Source: Sulfuricurvum sp. (lineage in GTDB: Bacteria; Campylobacterota; Campylobacteria; Campylobacterales; Sulfurimonadaceae). From it: a stretch of DNA of 18,012 bases. Shown in pieces: positions 1-7,050 of the stretch. Numbering within the stretch: the stretch's first letter is position 1; each line of letters begins with the position of its first letter. The stretch covers positions 1-18,012 of the forward strand of contig DZBC01000014.1 in NCBI GenBank assembly GCA_022729835.1, written 5' to 3'. Made by a program: the position numbers and the translations under genes. Below the pieces are notes generated by a model. The model searched no databases and was not told the origin of the DNA. It was given only the letters and a program-made list of their open reading frames with translations.

Positions 1-1
1 A

Positions 2-835
2 AGTGGCCGGATGTTCTGCGCGATTGGTGGCCGGATGCGCCGTTATATGCAAAATCCCCATCTGCGCATCGTCGAGATTTCAGATGTAGCGCGCTATCAA
101 GCAGGCCACCTTCCAGGTGCGGCTCAAAGCGACATTGACGCATGGCGCGAAGCCAAAGAGGGCTATATCGCCATCAAACCGCTCTCACAGATCGAGGCCG
201 AAATCCGCCGTCTTGGGATCGACAAGCAAAGTGAAGTGCTCCTCTACGCCCCCATTGATACCCCCAAAGACCTGCTCAAAACCAGCTACGTCTTTTGGGC
301 GCTGCACTACCACGGCATCACCAACGTCGGTCTGCTTGACGGCGGCAAAGCGGCGTACAAAGGTACTCTGGAGACCAAAAGCATTTCCGTGGCTCCTAGC
401 AGCTACAGCGCAAGACGCAACGACGCCCTCTTTGCCGAGCGCGACTATGTCAGCGCCCATCTTGGCAAACTGCCCATGATTGATGCGCGTCCGGGGGATA
501 AGTATCTGGGTATATCGCCCACTGAGGGCGCCAAGCGCGACGGCCATATCGCGGGGGCCATGAGCTATCCGTGGAATTTCTCAACCAAAACCGATCATAC
601 GCTCAAAGATACCGCCCAACTCTCAACGCTGTTTGCTCAAGGCTACGGACTTAACCCTAAAGAAGAGGTACTGGTCTACTGCACGGGCGGCCTTGAGACT
701 TCGTTTAACTACTATGTATTGGCAGGGGTATTGGGCTATAAGCAGGTGCGCCTGTATGACGCATCCATGAAGGAGTGGGGCAACCGTGACGATACCGCGA
801 TGGTGCAGTACCGCTACGAGCTTTTTTCGAAGTAG
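2..835 (+). CDS. Rhodanese-family sulfurtransferase, 5' end missing or disrupted
   Basis: Tandem-rhodanese protein of the thiosulfate/3-mercaptopyruvate sulfurtransferase family, which moves a sulfane sulfur through an active-site cysteine persulfide. Counting from the first ATG (base 11) there are 274 residues. An N-terminal rhodanese fold (LRIVEISD, GHLPGA, then LLYAP with no cysteine, hence non-catalytic) is followed by a C-terminal domain with loop YCTGGLET, whose Cys224 (codon at 680-682) is the predicted catalytic residue. Family similarity starts only around codon 13 (ATG at 47, M-Q-N-P-H-L-R). What precedes it is translated inverted repeat, so the true N-terminus, including any export signal, is missing. 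The gene converges on aroC and overlaps its end by 22 bp. Thiosulfate or polysulfide metabolism would suit a sulfur-oxidising host, but the donor cannot be read from the sequence. Confidence 0.8.
   Translation, partial: SGRMFCAIGGRMRRYMQNPHLRIVEISDVARYQAGHLPGAAQSDIDAWREAKEGYIAIKPLSQIEAEIRRLGIDKQSEVLLYAPIDTPKDLLKTSYVFWALHYHGITNVGLLDGGKAAYKGTLETKSISVAPSSYSARRNDALFAERDYVSAHLGKLPMIDARPGDKYLGISPTEGAKRDGHIAGAMSYPWNFSTKTDHTLKDTAQLSTLFAQGYGLNPKEEVLVYCTGGLETSFNYYVLAGVLGYKQVRLYDASMKEWGNRDDTAMVQYRYELFSK
3..51 (+). repeat. Left arm of 49-bp terminal inverted repeat
   Basis: This stretch is the perfect reverse complement of the last 49 bases of the window (17964-18012). It contains an internal 24-bp-period direct repeat: GTGGCCGGATG occurs at 3-13 and again at 27-37. 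Identity with the other arm ends abruptly after base 51. Here the repeat is joined to the sulfurtransferase reading frame, but the frame that makes protein sense in the right arm (W-P-D-V-L-R-D-W-W-P-D-A-P-L-Y-A) is not the sulfurtransferase frame. That suggests the left copy is secondary or artefactual. Confidence 0.9.
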
Positions 836-1899
836 TGGCGCTTTAGCCCCTCTAGTGTGCGCCCCATATTCAGCAGAAGCATATCGGCAATCACCAATGC
901 GGCCATCGCCTCGCACACCACACTGCCACGCACCGCGACGCAGGGGTCGTGACGCCCTTTGAGGGCGAATTCGACCGCCTCACCTGAGGTGCTCAAGGTG
1001 CGCTGAGGGATGAAGATGGAGGGTGTGGGTTTGAAATGCACCTTGAGCGTAATCGCATCGCCGTTGCTGATACCGCCTAAAATACCGCCGGCGTGATTGC
1101 TCTCAAAACCCTTACATGTAAGCGCATCATTGTTTTGACTACCGCGCTTTTTGGCCGCTTCTACACCATCGCCGATCTCGACTGCTTTGGCGGCATTGAT
1201 GCCCATCATGGCGCTCGCAAGTACGCTGTCAAGCTTGTAGTACATCGGCTCACCAAGACCCACGCCCACCCCATCGATACGCACTTTCACCACACCGCCG
1301 ACTGAATCGTGCGCATTTTTTGCCTCTAAAATCGCAGCCTTCTGCGCCGCTTCAACGCTTGGATCAAGGGCGAAGATTTCACTGCTGCTTGCATACGCAA
1401 AGTCCTCTAGCGCCCCTTCAATCCCTGAAACCGCGCACACGCCGCTCTTACATGTAATGCCCAGCTCGCGCAGCATCAGCTTGGCAATCGCGCCTGCGGC
1501 CACCCTTGAGGCTGTCTCGCGCGCACTAGAGCGTCCGCCGCCGCGATGGTCGCGTAGCCCGTATTTGTGAAAGTAGGTGAAATCCGCATGACCGGGGCGA
1601 AAGATGTTTTTGACATTTTCGTAGTCTTTGGACTTCTGATCGCCGTTGTAGATCACCATCGCAATCGGGGTTCCGGTACTCATCCCCTCAAACACGCCGC
1701 TAAAAATTTGTACCACGTCACCCTCTTGACGCGCCGTGGCAAAGGCATTTTGACCCGGTTTTCTACGATCCATCTCGCTTTGGATATAGGCCTCATCGAT
1801 GGCCAGCCCCGCCGGCACCCCATCCACCACACACCCCAGCGCCACGCCGTGCGACTCTCCAAAGGTCGTAAACGCAAATCGCTCGCCAAATCGGTTCAT
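814..1899 (-). CDS. aroC: Chorismate synthase
   Basis: Last enzyme of the shikimate pathway: it eliminates phosphate from 5-enolpyruvylshikimate 3-phosphate, with reduced FMN as cofactor, to give chorismate for aromatic amino acids and other products. The 361 residues match the family's usual length. Family signatures are visible: FGESHGVALG near the N-terminus (His17), FRPGHADFTY, DHRGGGRSSARETASRVAAG and GGILGGISNG. The start ATG at 1899 overlaps the rnc stop as ATGA, implying translational coupling. It is the last gene of the leftward acidic protein-lipoprotein-TPR-rnhA-rnc-aroC run and converges with the sulfurtransferase. Two exact TTACATGTAA palindromes (1112 and 1448) lie inside, both read as Thr-Cys-Lys. 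Confidence 0.97.
   Translation of the reverse strand: MNRFGERFAFTTFGESHGVALGCVVDGVPAGLAIDEAYIQSEMDRRKPGQNAFATARQEGDVVQIFSGVFEGMSTGTPIAMVIYNGDQKSKDYENVKNIFRPGHADFTYFHKYGLRDHRGGGRSSARETASRVAAGAIAKLMLRELGITCKSGVCAVSGIEGALEDFAYASSSEIFALDPSVEAAQKAAILEAKNAHDSVGGVVKVRIDGVGVGLGEPMYYKLDSVLASAMMGINAAKAVEIGDGVEAAKKRGSQNNDALTCKGFESNHAGGILGGISNGDAITLKVHFKPTPSIFIPQRTLSTSGEAVEFALKGRHDPCVAVRGSVVCEAMAALVIADMLLLNMGRTLEGLKRHYFEKSS
1112..1121. repeat. TTACATGTAA palindrome, copy 1
   Basis: Exact copy inside aroC, read on the minus strand as L-T-C-K (GCG CTT ACA TGT AAG). It sits mid-gene, far from either end. Confidence 0.9.
1448..1457. repeat. TTACATGTAA palindrome, copy 2
   Basis: Exact copy inside aroC, read on the minus strand as I-T-C-K. 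It lies 336 bp from copy 1 and uses the same codon phase. Confidence 0.9.
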
Positions 1900-2576
1900 A
1901 AAAGTTCCTTCTGTAGCGCATCAAGCGCGATTTTAGCCGCCTCTTGCTGGGCTATTTTTTTGCTTTTTCCGATGGCGCTGGCGTAGGTTTTACCATCGAT
2001 GCGTACCGCCACTTCAAACTCTTTGAGATGATCAGGACCGCGACTGTGTACAAGCTGATACTCCGGCGTCGTGCCAAAGTGCGCCTGAGTCAGCTCTTGG
2101 AGCGCAGTTTTGTAGTCTTTAAACAGCTCTTCGAGCGAGAGTTCCTGATAGCTCTCTTCAAGCAGGCGTGTCGTAATCTGCGTCACCGTCGAGAGCCCGC
2201 ACTCCAGATAGATCGCACCCATCAGCGCCTCAAACGCATTGGAGAGCAAAGAGGGTTTGGTGCGGCCATGGTTGTTCTCTTCGGCATTTGAGAGATAGAT
2301 AAAGCGCCCCAGATCAATCGCATGTGCCAAAAGGGTAAATCCCTCCTCATTGACGAGAGACGCACGCAGCTTCGAGAGCTTGCCCTCGTCGTGGTGCGGA
2401 AAATTTCTGAACAGATACTCTCCCACCACCAGATCAAGCACCGCATCACCCAAAAACTCTAGACGCTCATTATTGTAGGGCTGCTTAAAGCTTTTGTGCG
2501 TCAGCGCTTCAATAAGGAGCTTCTTCTCTTTAAATCGGTATCCAAGCCGCTCTTGCAGCACTTCAAGCTCATCCAT
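1896..2576 (-). CDS. rnc: Ribonuclease III
   Basis: Mg-dependent double-strand-specific endoribonuclease for rRNA precursor and mRNA processing. The 226 residues hold an RNase III domain (signature NNERLEFLGDAVLDLVV at 35-51, with Glu40 and Asp44; SNAFEALMGA with Asn113 at a position often Asp, and Glu116) and a C-terminal dsRNA-binding domain (about 155-225). I chose ATG 2576 because AGAGGAAA precedes it at suitable spacing and M-D-E-L-E-V-L begins where the family does. The frame stays open upstream to 2645, but that part lies inside rnhA. The start overlaps the rnhA stop by 8 bp, and the stop overlaps the aroC start by 4 bp. Asn at the Asp position is, as I recall, tolerated in many homologues. 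Confidence 0.96.
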   Translation of the reverse strand: MDELEVLQERLGYRFKEKKLLIEALTHKSFKQPYNNERLEFLGDAVLDLVVGEYLFRNFPHHDEGKLSKLRASLVNEEGFTLLAHAIDLGRFIYLSNAEENNHGRTKPSLLSNAFEALMGAIYLECGLSTVTQITTRLLEESYQELSLEELFKDYKTALQELTQAHFGTTPEYQLVHSRGPDHLKEFEVAVRIDGKTYASAIGKSKKIAQQEAAKIALDALQKELL

Positions 2577-3006
2577 GATGGTTTCCTCTTTTGAATTTTT
2601 CCGCTTCGCCTCGGGCGATCTCGTCACAGCGCTCGTTCTCGGCATGTCCGTCGTGTCCGCGCACCCATGTCGCCTTGATGCGATGCGGCTGGCTTACATG
2701 TAAGTACTCCTGCCACAAATCGGGGTTTTTAACCTTCGCAAAACGGCGCTTGACCCAAGCCTCCAACCACTCCCCGATCCCCTTGGTGACATAGCTAGAA
2801 TCACTCACAATCTCTACATCACAAGGCTCTTTGAGCGCGCGCAAGCCTTCAATGACGGCGCGTAGTTCCATGCGGTTGTTGGTAGTATGCGGCTCGCCGC
2901 CGCTGATGATGCGCTCTACACCGTTGTAGCGCAAGATGGCGCCGTAGCCGCCAGGCCCTGGATTGCCCAGCGCAGAGCCGTCACAAAAAAGAGTGATTGC
3001 TTTCAA
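2569..3006 (-). CDS. rnhA: Ribonuclease HI
   Basis: Degrades the RNA strand of RNA-DNA hybrids (R-loops, primer remnants). The 145 residues carry the full catalytic set: Asp9 (FCDGSALGNPGPGGYG), Glu47 (NNRMELRAV), Asp69 (VSDSSYV), His118 and Asp128 (WVRGHDGHAENERCDEIA), matching E. coli Asp10/Glu48/Asp70/His124/Asp134. The start is TTG at 3006, preceded by AAGGA about 6 nt upstream; no ATG fits the conserved N-terminus. The start region overlaps the end of the TPR-protein gene by 26 bp in another frame, and the stop overlaps the rnc start by 8 bp. A TTACATGTAA copy at 2694 encodes part of Y-L-H-V-S. Confidence 0.95.
   Translation of the reverse strand: MKAITLFCDGSALGNPGPGGYGAILRYNGVERIISGGEPHTTNNRMELRAVIEGLRALKEPCDVEIVSDSSYVTKGIGEWLEAWVKRRFAKVKNPDLWQEYLHVSQPHRIKATWVRGHDGHAENERCDEIARGEAEKFKRGNHHG
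2694..2703. repeat. TTACATGTAA palindrome, copy 3
   Basis: Exact copy inside rnhA, read on the minus strand as L-H-V (TTA CAT GTA) followed by Ser, about 125 bp from the gene end. Confidence 0.9.
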
Positions 3007-4021
3007 AAAGTTCCTTGGTCAGAATCGGTTCAGCCACCACACTGTCGATGGCGCGGCAACTCGGGCAGCGGTGAAAGGCGAAGGGGAAAATCTGCTTGCA
3101 GTCGCGGCACAAATACTCAAACTGCAAAGTCGCCCCCCGCTCTGAGGCCCGGCGTAGTTTAATCAGCACATCAAACTCAAAAATGTCGCTTCCCTGCGCC
3201 AAATCAACGACGCCACGTGCGCTAAAAAGCTCCCGCAAGTAGCCATTAGACGCAATTATATCCAAATCGAGCGCCACCTCTTCCAGCCGCCAAAGCAGGT
3301 CCGCGATGCGTCCGCACTGCGACTGATCAAGGTAGCGCCACCCCAAATCGGGCGCATGCGAGAAGAGGTATTCGTAGGCCAAGTAGGAGAGACTGCGCTG
3401 TGTACCAAACTCCTCAACCAAGCGTAGCGCCTTGTCGCGTCCATCCCCCGAAGAGCCGATCAGAGCGCGTACCTTGAGATAGAGTTTCTCTTTGTGCACC
3501 TCGATGCCCAGCTCCTCCAGCGGTTCAAGCACCTCAATGGCCCGATCAAACGCCCTAAGCTGCTCATACACCAGTAGCAGCGACTGCAACGCCTGAGGAC
3601 TACGCGGATGCGCCTGTAAAATCTGTAAAAAGATCTCTTTGGAACGTTCCAAAAAACCCGCTTTAAGGTAGATTTGCCCCAGCAGCAGCATGATGTCGGG
3701 TCTGGTGTTGCTGTCGCGGCGTAGCTCGATGAGGCTTTGATAGATCTCGATCGCCTTTTCGAAATCACCCCCTTTTTCGTAAGCATGCGCCAAAAGTAAC
3801 CACGATTTTTCAGAGAGTCCGCCGCTTTGAATCAGCGATTTGAGCTCGGCTTCACTGGGAAGCCGATGAAATTGTTTGGCAAATCGCTCCAACGCACGGT
3901 CGTCTTCTTTGATCTTGTAGCGCCCCCACCAGTAGCTGAAAAAAGCGACGATAAAAACCAGTACAAAAAAGATGATCACCCCAAAAAGCGGATCGCGAAA
4001 CTCGATAAAGAGCGATTCCAT
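2981..4021 (-). CDS. Membrane-anchored TPR protein with C-terminal zinc ribbon (LapB-like layout)
   Basis: 346 residues. A hydrophobic segment at about 12-34 is followed by basic/aromatic WWGRYK, giving an N-terminal anchor with the bulk in the cytoplasm. Helical TPR-like repeats follow (for example WLLLAHAYEKGGDFEKAIEIY and IMLLLGQIYLKAGFLERSKEIF). Near the C-terminus are two knuckles, C305-x2-C308 and C319-x2-C322, of a rubredoxin-like zinc ribbon. Anchor, TPRs and terminal rubredoxin-type metal site is the architecture of LapB/YciM, which in Enterobacteria controls LpxC turnover and LPS assembly. The family match is by layout only, and the function here is inferred. It starts 3 bp after the lipoprotein stop and overlaps rnhA by 26 bp, so it belongs to the rnhA-rnc-aroC operon. 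Confidence 0.75.
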   Translation of the reverse strand: MESLFIEFRDPLFGVIIFFVLVFIVAFFSYWWGRYKIKEDDRALERFAKQFHRLPSEAELKSLIQSGGLSEKSWLLLAHAYEKGGDFEKAIEIYQSLIELRRDSNTRPDIMLLLGQIYLKAGFLERSKEIFLQILQAHPRSPQALQSLLLVYEQLRAFDRAIEVLEPLEELGIEVHKEKLYLKVRALIGSSGDGRDKALRLVEEFGTQRSLSYLAYEYLFSHAPDLGWRYLDQSQCGRIADLLWRLEEVALDLDIIASNGYLRELFSARGVVDLAQGSDIFEFDVLIKLRRASERGATLQFEYLCRDCKQIFPFAFHRCPSCRAIDSVVAEPILTKELFESNHSFL

Positions 4022-4024
4022 ACC

Positions 4025-4387
4025 TTAGGGCCTTACATGTAACGCGCCGCGCTGCCAGACTCTTGGCGGCTCTTCGGTGCTCTCTATCCGCCCGATCCGC
4101 TCCATATCGGTATCGGGGTAGATGCGCAGCAGCGCCTCGCCCCCGCGTGAAACGATGATCATTCGGTGGCGCACACCACCCTCCATGCGGGTATAACCCT
4201 CAGCGTCGCAGCCTGGCAATGCAGCGGCGATATGCGACGGATCAAACGGTGATGATGCATCGAGGGTGTTGACCCCGCGCTCATGAAAATTCAGTGGATA
4301 GGGAAGCGTCTTGGGTTTGGAGCATCCGTCCAGCGCCAAAAGCGCCAAAAGCGCCAGCGTGGAGAAGCGCACACGCTTAACGCTCAT
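4025..4387 (-). CDS. Small predicted lipoprotein, unknown function
   Basis: 120 residues from ATG 4387 (123 from the alternative ATG at 4396). The N-terminus is a short basic stretch (M-S-V-K-R-V-R-F), a leucine/alanine-rich core and a lipobox ending L-D-G-C, so lipidation and export are predicted; Asp at the -2 position is unusual. The mature part holds one more cysteine (P-G-C-D), the segment GVRHRMIIVSRGGEALLRIYPDTD, and a short C-tail created by a TTACATGTAA copy (L-H-V-R-P). I do not recognise a family. It overlaps the end of the acidic-protein gene by 11 or 20 bp and is followed after 3 bp by the TPR gene, so it is co-transcribed. Neither ATG has an ideally spaced ribosome binding site. 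Confidence 0.7.
   Translation of the reverse strand: MSVKRVRFSTLALLALLALDGCSKPKTLPYPLNFHERGVNTLDASSPFDPSHIAAALPGCDAEGYTRMEGGVRHRMIIVSRGGEALLRIYPDTDMERIGRIESTEEPPRVWQRGALHVRP
4033..4042. repeat. TTACATGTAA palindrome, copy 4
   Basis: Exact copy in the last codons of the small lipoprotein gene (A-L-H-V-R-P), 8 bp from its stop and 12 bp upstream of the next gene's start. On the minus strand it continues into GGCCC. Confidence 0.9.
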
Positions 4388-4667
4388 CCTCGTCATCTTC
4401 TTCGCCCTCTTCGTCTTGAGTCAGGGAGTCTTCATCGAATGCATCGAGCTCCTCTTCAAACGCATCATCGTCAAAAGCGTCGTCATCATCCATCGGTTCG
4501 TCGTCGCTGTTTTCAAGTGCGTACAAAATCGTCTCTACTTTTTCGATAAAACCCTCTATATCCCCGTCATAAAATTTTTTGTAGCGCAGCGCATCTTCGA
4601 TAAACTCCTCACCACACTGTGCTTCTTGCAACAGAGCCATTAGATGATCTTCACTGATTACGGACAT
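4377..4667 (-). CDS. Small acidic protein with Asp/Glu-rich tail, unknown function
   Basis: 96 residues. The first half (1-52) is an ordinary, probably helical segment (M-S-V-I-S-E-D-H-L-M-A-L-L..., with R-Y-K-K-F-Y-D-G-D). From about residue 53 it is almost entirely Asp and Glu, with Phe/Ala/Leu spacers such as DDDDAFDDDAFEEELDAFDE, and ends EDDEDER. That predicts a disordered, highly negative tail that could bind cations, mimic nucleic acid or bind basic proteins; none of this is shown. AAGGAA lies about 6 nt before ATG 4667. It appears to be the first gene of the leftward operon ending in aroC; the upstream gap of 81 bp separates it from the EAL gene. Confidence 0.75.
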   Translation of the reverse strand: MSVISEDHLMALLQEAQCGEEFIEDALRYKKFYDGDIEGFIEKVETILYALENSDDEPMDDDDAFDDDAFEEELDAFDEDSLTQDEEGEEDDEDER

Positions 4668-4748
4668 GATGATTCCTTAATGAAATTTTGCGCGAATGAT
4701 ACCCCAGCTATCCAAAAAAATAGGGGCCATTTCTAGAGTCTTTATCCA

Positions 4749-6791
4749 CTATGTTGCCGTCTGCCGTAGCGGTATGGCGGCGGGAGGGGCGAAATAATAG
4801 CCTTGTGAAAAGTCGATACCGATCTCTTGAACCGTTTGAAAAATCGCTTCATTTTCCACAAATTCGGCAACTGTCTGAATCCCCATCCGCTTGGCAAAGC
4901 CTACAATCGTCTCTACGATAATGCGGGCATTGGCATCATGCTCAAGCCGACGAATCATCGAACCATCAATCTTAATGAAGTCGGCCTGCAGCCGCATCAA
5001 ATACCCAAAATTGGAGTATCCCGTCCCGAAATCATCGATTGCGACGCAACAGCCATAGCCCTTCATCTTCGCAATAAAGACCGCTACCGCCTCGAAGTTT
5101 TCTATCCCCTCAGACTCAAGAAGCTCCAAAATAACCTTCGGCCCAACCCCATAACTTCCTAGCATCTCTTCTAAGTAGTTCTGCAACACCGGATCAAGCA
5201 CATCATCAATCGAAAGGTTGATCGAAATGCTCTCTTGCATGAGTGCGACCGTAGCGAAAGCGCTGCGGATCATCGCTTTGGTGATTGATCGATACTGTTT
5301 CGAGCGTTTAGCAACACTCAAAAAATGGTAAGGGGTAAACACCGCGCCCTCCTCATCGATCAAGCGCACCAAAGCTTCATATTTCGAAATTTGCATCGTA
5401 GCATTATCGACAATCGGCTGATAGTAGGCGACAATCCGCCCCTCATCGATGGCCCGTTTAAGTTTTTCGCTCCAGAGCATATTACGCTCAAAGTCACTAG
5501 AGATCGAGAGCTCCGGTGTGTATACCAGCAACCGATCTTGGCGTTTTTTCACCTGCTTGAGCGCAATATCCACAGAGGAGAGTAGCTCATTGACAGGCTC
5601 AAACGAAAGACTCCCCGATACTTCAATCCTTAGTAGTGTTGTTTCGACGGGCAAAAGCGTCGCATTAAGCATGGTGATCAACTGCTGGATCATCTCCACA
5701 AAACGCTCTTTGTGTAGATATCGGTTGAGAACCAAAAACTCGTCTGCATGCAGATGATAGAGCGTGAGTGCCCCGCTTAGTTGCTCACGCATACGCTGTG
5801 CAAGGGCCATAATGATCCGATCTCCAAAAAGATGCCCATAAAAATCGTTGAGTTTGCTAAAACCGTCTACGTTGAGTAGCGCCACGGAAGGAGCCTGAAG
5901 CGCTCGCAGATCAAGTTGTAGTCGGGTGCGGTTGGGCAAACCGGTCAACGCGTCAACGTAGGCACTACGCTGAATCGCTTCTCGCTGCTCTATGGTTTCT
6001 GTAATGTCATGACGCACGGCAATAAAAGCTTCAATCTCACCGGATTTATCCAACAGGGGCTTAATGATCATATCGACCCAATAAGACCCACCGCTCTTGC
6101 TGCGGTTTTTGACGATTCCCTTCCAAACTTTTTTGTCAAGAATCGTCCGCCAAAGCTCCTCAAATACCTCACGAGGGGTATCGGGATGGCGTACGACGTT
6201 GTGCGGACGGTACAACAGCTCTTCACGACTGTAACCGGAAACCTGTACAAACTTCTCATTTACCTCGATAATACGCCCGGAAAGATCGCTTTTTGAGACG
6301 ATATTGCTCTCATCAAGTGCTTCTTTGTAGTTCTCTAAAAGACGCATCTGCGCCTCAAGCTCTGCCGTACGCTCCACCACCAAGGACTCAAGTTGCTGAT
6401 TGACTTCAAAGAGTTTGTGCTCCTGCTCAAGACGCACCGATATGTCATGCACGATCGCAATATTGTAATCTTCACCTTCAGACACCACATGTTTCACCCG
6501 CGCCTCCACCGCAAAAGAAGAGCCATCCTTGCGCCTTAGTACCGCATAGTCGATCAAGGCGCCTTCTCTTTTGAGCTCATCAAGATGGCGCAAAAAGCTC
6601 TCTTTATTCGGATTCATCGGCTGCCTTATCGACATAACACCTAGTGTGCGTAGCGCTTCGAAGCTATACCCTAACTCTTTTTGGGCCGTTTCATTCATAT
6701 ACTCAAGCCTGTCATCACAAAGACGCAAAACGAAAATCATGTCAGTAGACTGGTTAAGTACATCCAATAAAAAATTCGGCGATTGTTTCAT
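4749..6791 (-). CDS. PAS-PAS-GGDEF-EAL protein, probable c-di-GMP phosphodiesterase
   Basis: 680 residues from ATG 6791. Order: PAS 1 (about 5-118); coiled-coil linker (120-160); PAS 2 (about 160-268) with N-I-V-S-K-S-D and HNVVRHPDTP, like the redox-sensing PAS of Aer-type proteins; GGDEF domain (280-425); EAL domain (445-670). The cyclase motif is degenerate (H-A-D-E-F at 348-352), so synthesis is unlikely. The EAL domain keeps Glu472 (YEALVRL), Asn525, Glu556, Asp586/Asp587 (IDDFGTGYSN), Lys607, Glu643 and Gln663 (QGYYFAPP), so hydrolysis of c-di-GMP is predicted. There is no transmembrane segment, so it is likely cytoplasmic. The frame stays open to 7013, but PAS homology starts at 6791. 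No good ribosome binding site precedes that ATG, and a TACAAT box lies only 8 bp away, so a nearly leaderless message is possible. Confidence 0.9.
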   Translation of the reverse strand: MKQSPNFLLDVLNQSTDMIFVLRLCDDRLEYMNETAQKELGYSFEALRTLGVMSIRQPMNPNKESFLRHLDELKREGALIDYAVLRRKDGSSFAVEARVKHVVSEGEDYNIAIVHDISVRLEQEHKLFEVNQQLESLVVERTAELEAQMRLLENYKEALDESNIVSKSDLSGRIIEVNEKFVQVSGYSREELLYRPHNVVRHPDTPREVFEELWRTILDKKVWKGIVKNRSKSGGSYWVDMIIKPLLDKSGEIEAFIAVRHDITETIEQREAIQRSAYVDALTGLPNRTRLQLDLRALQAPSVALLNVDGFSKLNDFYGHLFGDRIIMALAQRMREQLSGALTLYHLHADEFLVLNRYLHKERFVEMIQQLITMLNATLLPVETTLLRIEVSGSLSFEPVNELLSSVDIALKQVKKRQDRLLVYTPELSISSDFERNMLWSEKLKRAIDEGRIVAYYQPIVDNATMQISKYEALVRLIDEEGAVFTPYHFLSVAKRSKQYRSITKAMIRSAFATVALMQESISINLSIDDVLDPVLQNYLEEMLGSYGVGPKVILELLESEGIENFEAVAVFIAKMKGYGCCVAIDDFGTGYSNFGYLMRLQADFIKIDGSMIRRLEHDANARIIVETIVGFAKRMGIQTVAEFVENEAIFQTVQEIGIDFSQGYYFAPPAAIPLRQTAT

Positions 6792-6798
6792 GACAACG

Positions 6799-6804
6799 AT
6801 TGTA
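6799..6804 (-). promoter_or_regulatory. Candidate -10 box (TACAAT) for the EAL gene
   Basis: On the minus strand TTTTGGTACAATCG ends 8 bp before the chosen ATG. The same string, with one extra G, occurs on the plus strand upstream of thrS. If it is used, the transcript would begin at or next to the start codon. Confidence 0.3.
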
Positions 6805-6820
6805 CCAAAATGTACCAAAA
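6801..6820. repeat. Two tandem copies of TGTACCAAAA
   Basis: Perfect 10-bp direct repeat directly upstream of the EAL gene start. One copy forms the candidate TACAAT box on the minus strand. It could be a regulator site or a slippage product. Confidence 0.6.
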
Positions 6821-6850
6821 AGGTGTCGCACAGATATTCGTAGCATATCG

Positions 6851-6860
6851 TTACATGTAA
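6851..6860. repeat. TTACATGTAA palindrome, copy 5
   Basis: Exact copy in the 259-bp divergent intergenic region, 60 bp upstream of the EAL gene start and 174 bp (start to start) from copy 6. Confidence 0.85.
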
Positions 6861-6916
6861 CCCAGCCTTGCGCCGTAGCCTCTGAAAAATAGCGCGTGTT
6901 TTAATCCATTTTTGGG

Positions 6917-6922
6917 TACAAT
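6917..6922 (+). promoter_or_regulatory. Candidate -10 box (TACAAT) for the thrS operon
   Basis: TTTTTGGGTACAATCA with T-rich upstream sequence and no good -35, the usual look of Campylobacterota sigma-70 promoters. It would give a thrS leader of about 120 nt containing palindrome copy 6; I found no convincing T-box or terminator in that leader. Confidence 0.4.
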
Positions 6923-7024
6923 CAACGGATTTTAGAAGCTTTTTCAGAAGGTGCAACGATTTCTCTCTCGACTCACATGGGTACTTGCCGCTTCTTGAGT
7001 ACTCTTCTTTCACACCTCAACGAC

Positions 7025-7034
7025 TTACATGTAA
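7025..7034. repeat. TTACATGTAA palindrome, copy 6
   Basis: Exact copy in the thrS leader, directly before its AGGAA ribosome binding site (7036-7040) and 16 bp from the ATG. Confidence 0.85.
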
Positions 7035-7050
7035 TAGGAACAACGACTCT

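Noticed and set aside
4668..4748. Terminator after the EAL gene (A7/T7 run at 4714-4720 near GGCCCC)
   Set aside because: The T-run falls in the loop or beside only short, bulged stems; no convincing GC-rich hairpin directly precedes it. The 81-bp gap shows only a possible TATCAT -10 box for the acidic gene.
6792..7013. Longer start for the EAL protein (74 extra residues, running to 7013)
   Set aside because: PAS homology begins at the ATG at 6791, the extra residues look like random translation, and they cover the thrS promoter region and part of its leader.
6985..7050. Longer start for ThrRS at 6985
   Set aside because: No family similarity before M-D-Q-I-A-I; AGGAA precedes ATG 7051; the length from 7051 matches Campylobacterota ThrRS.
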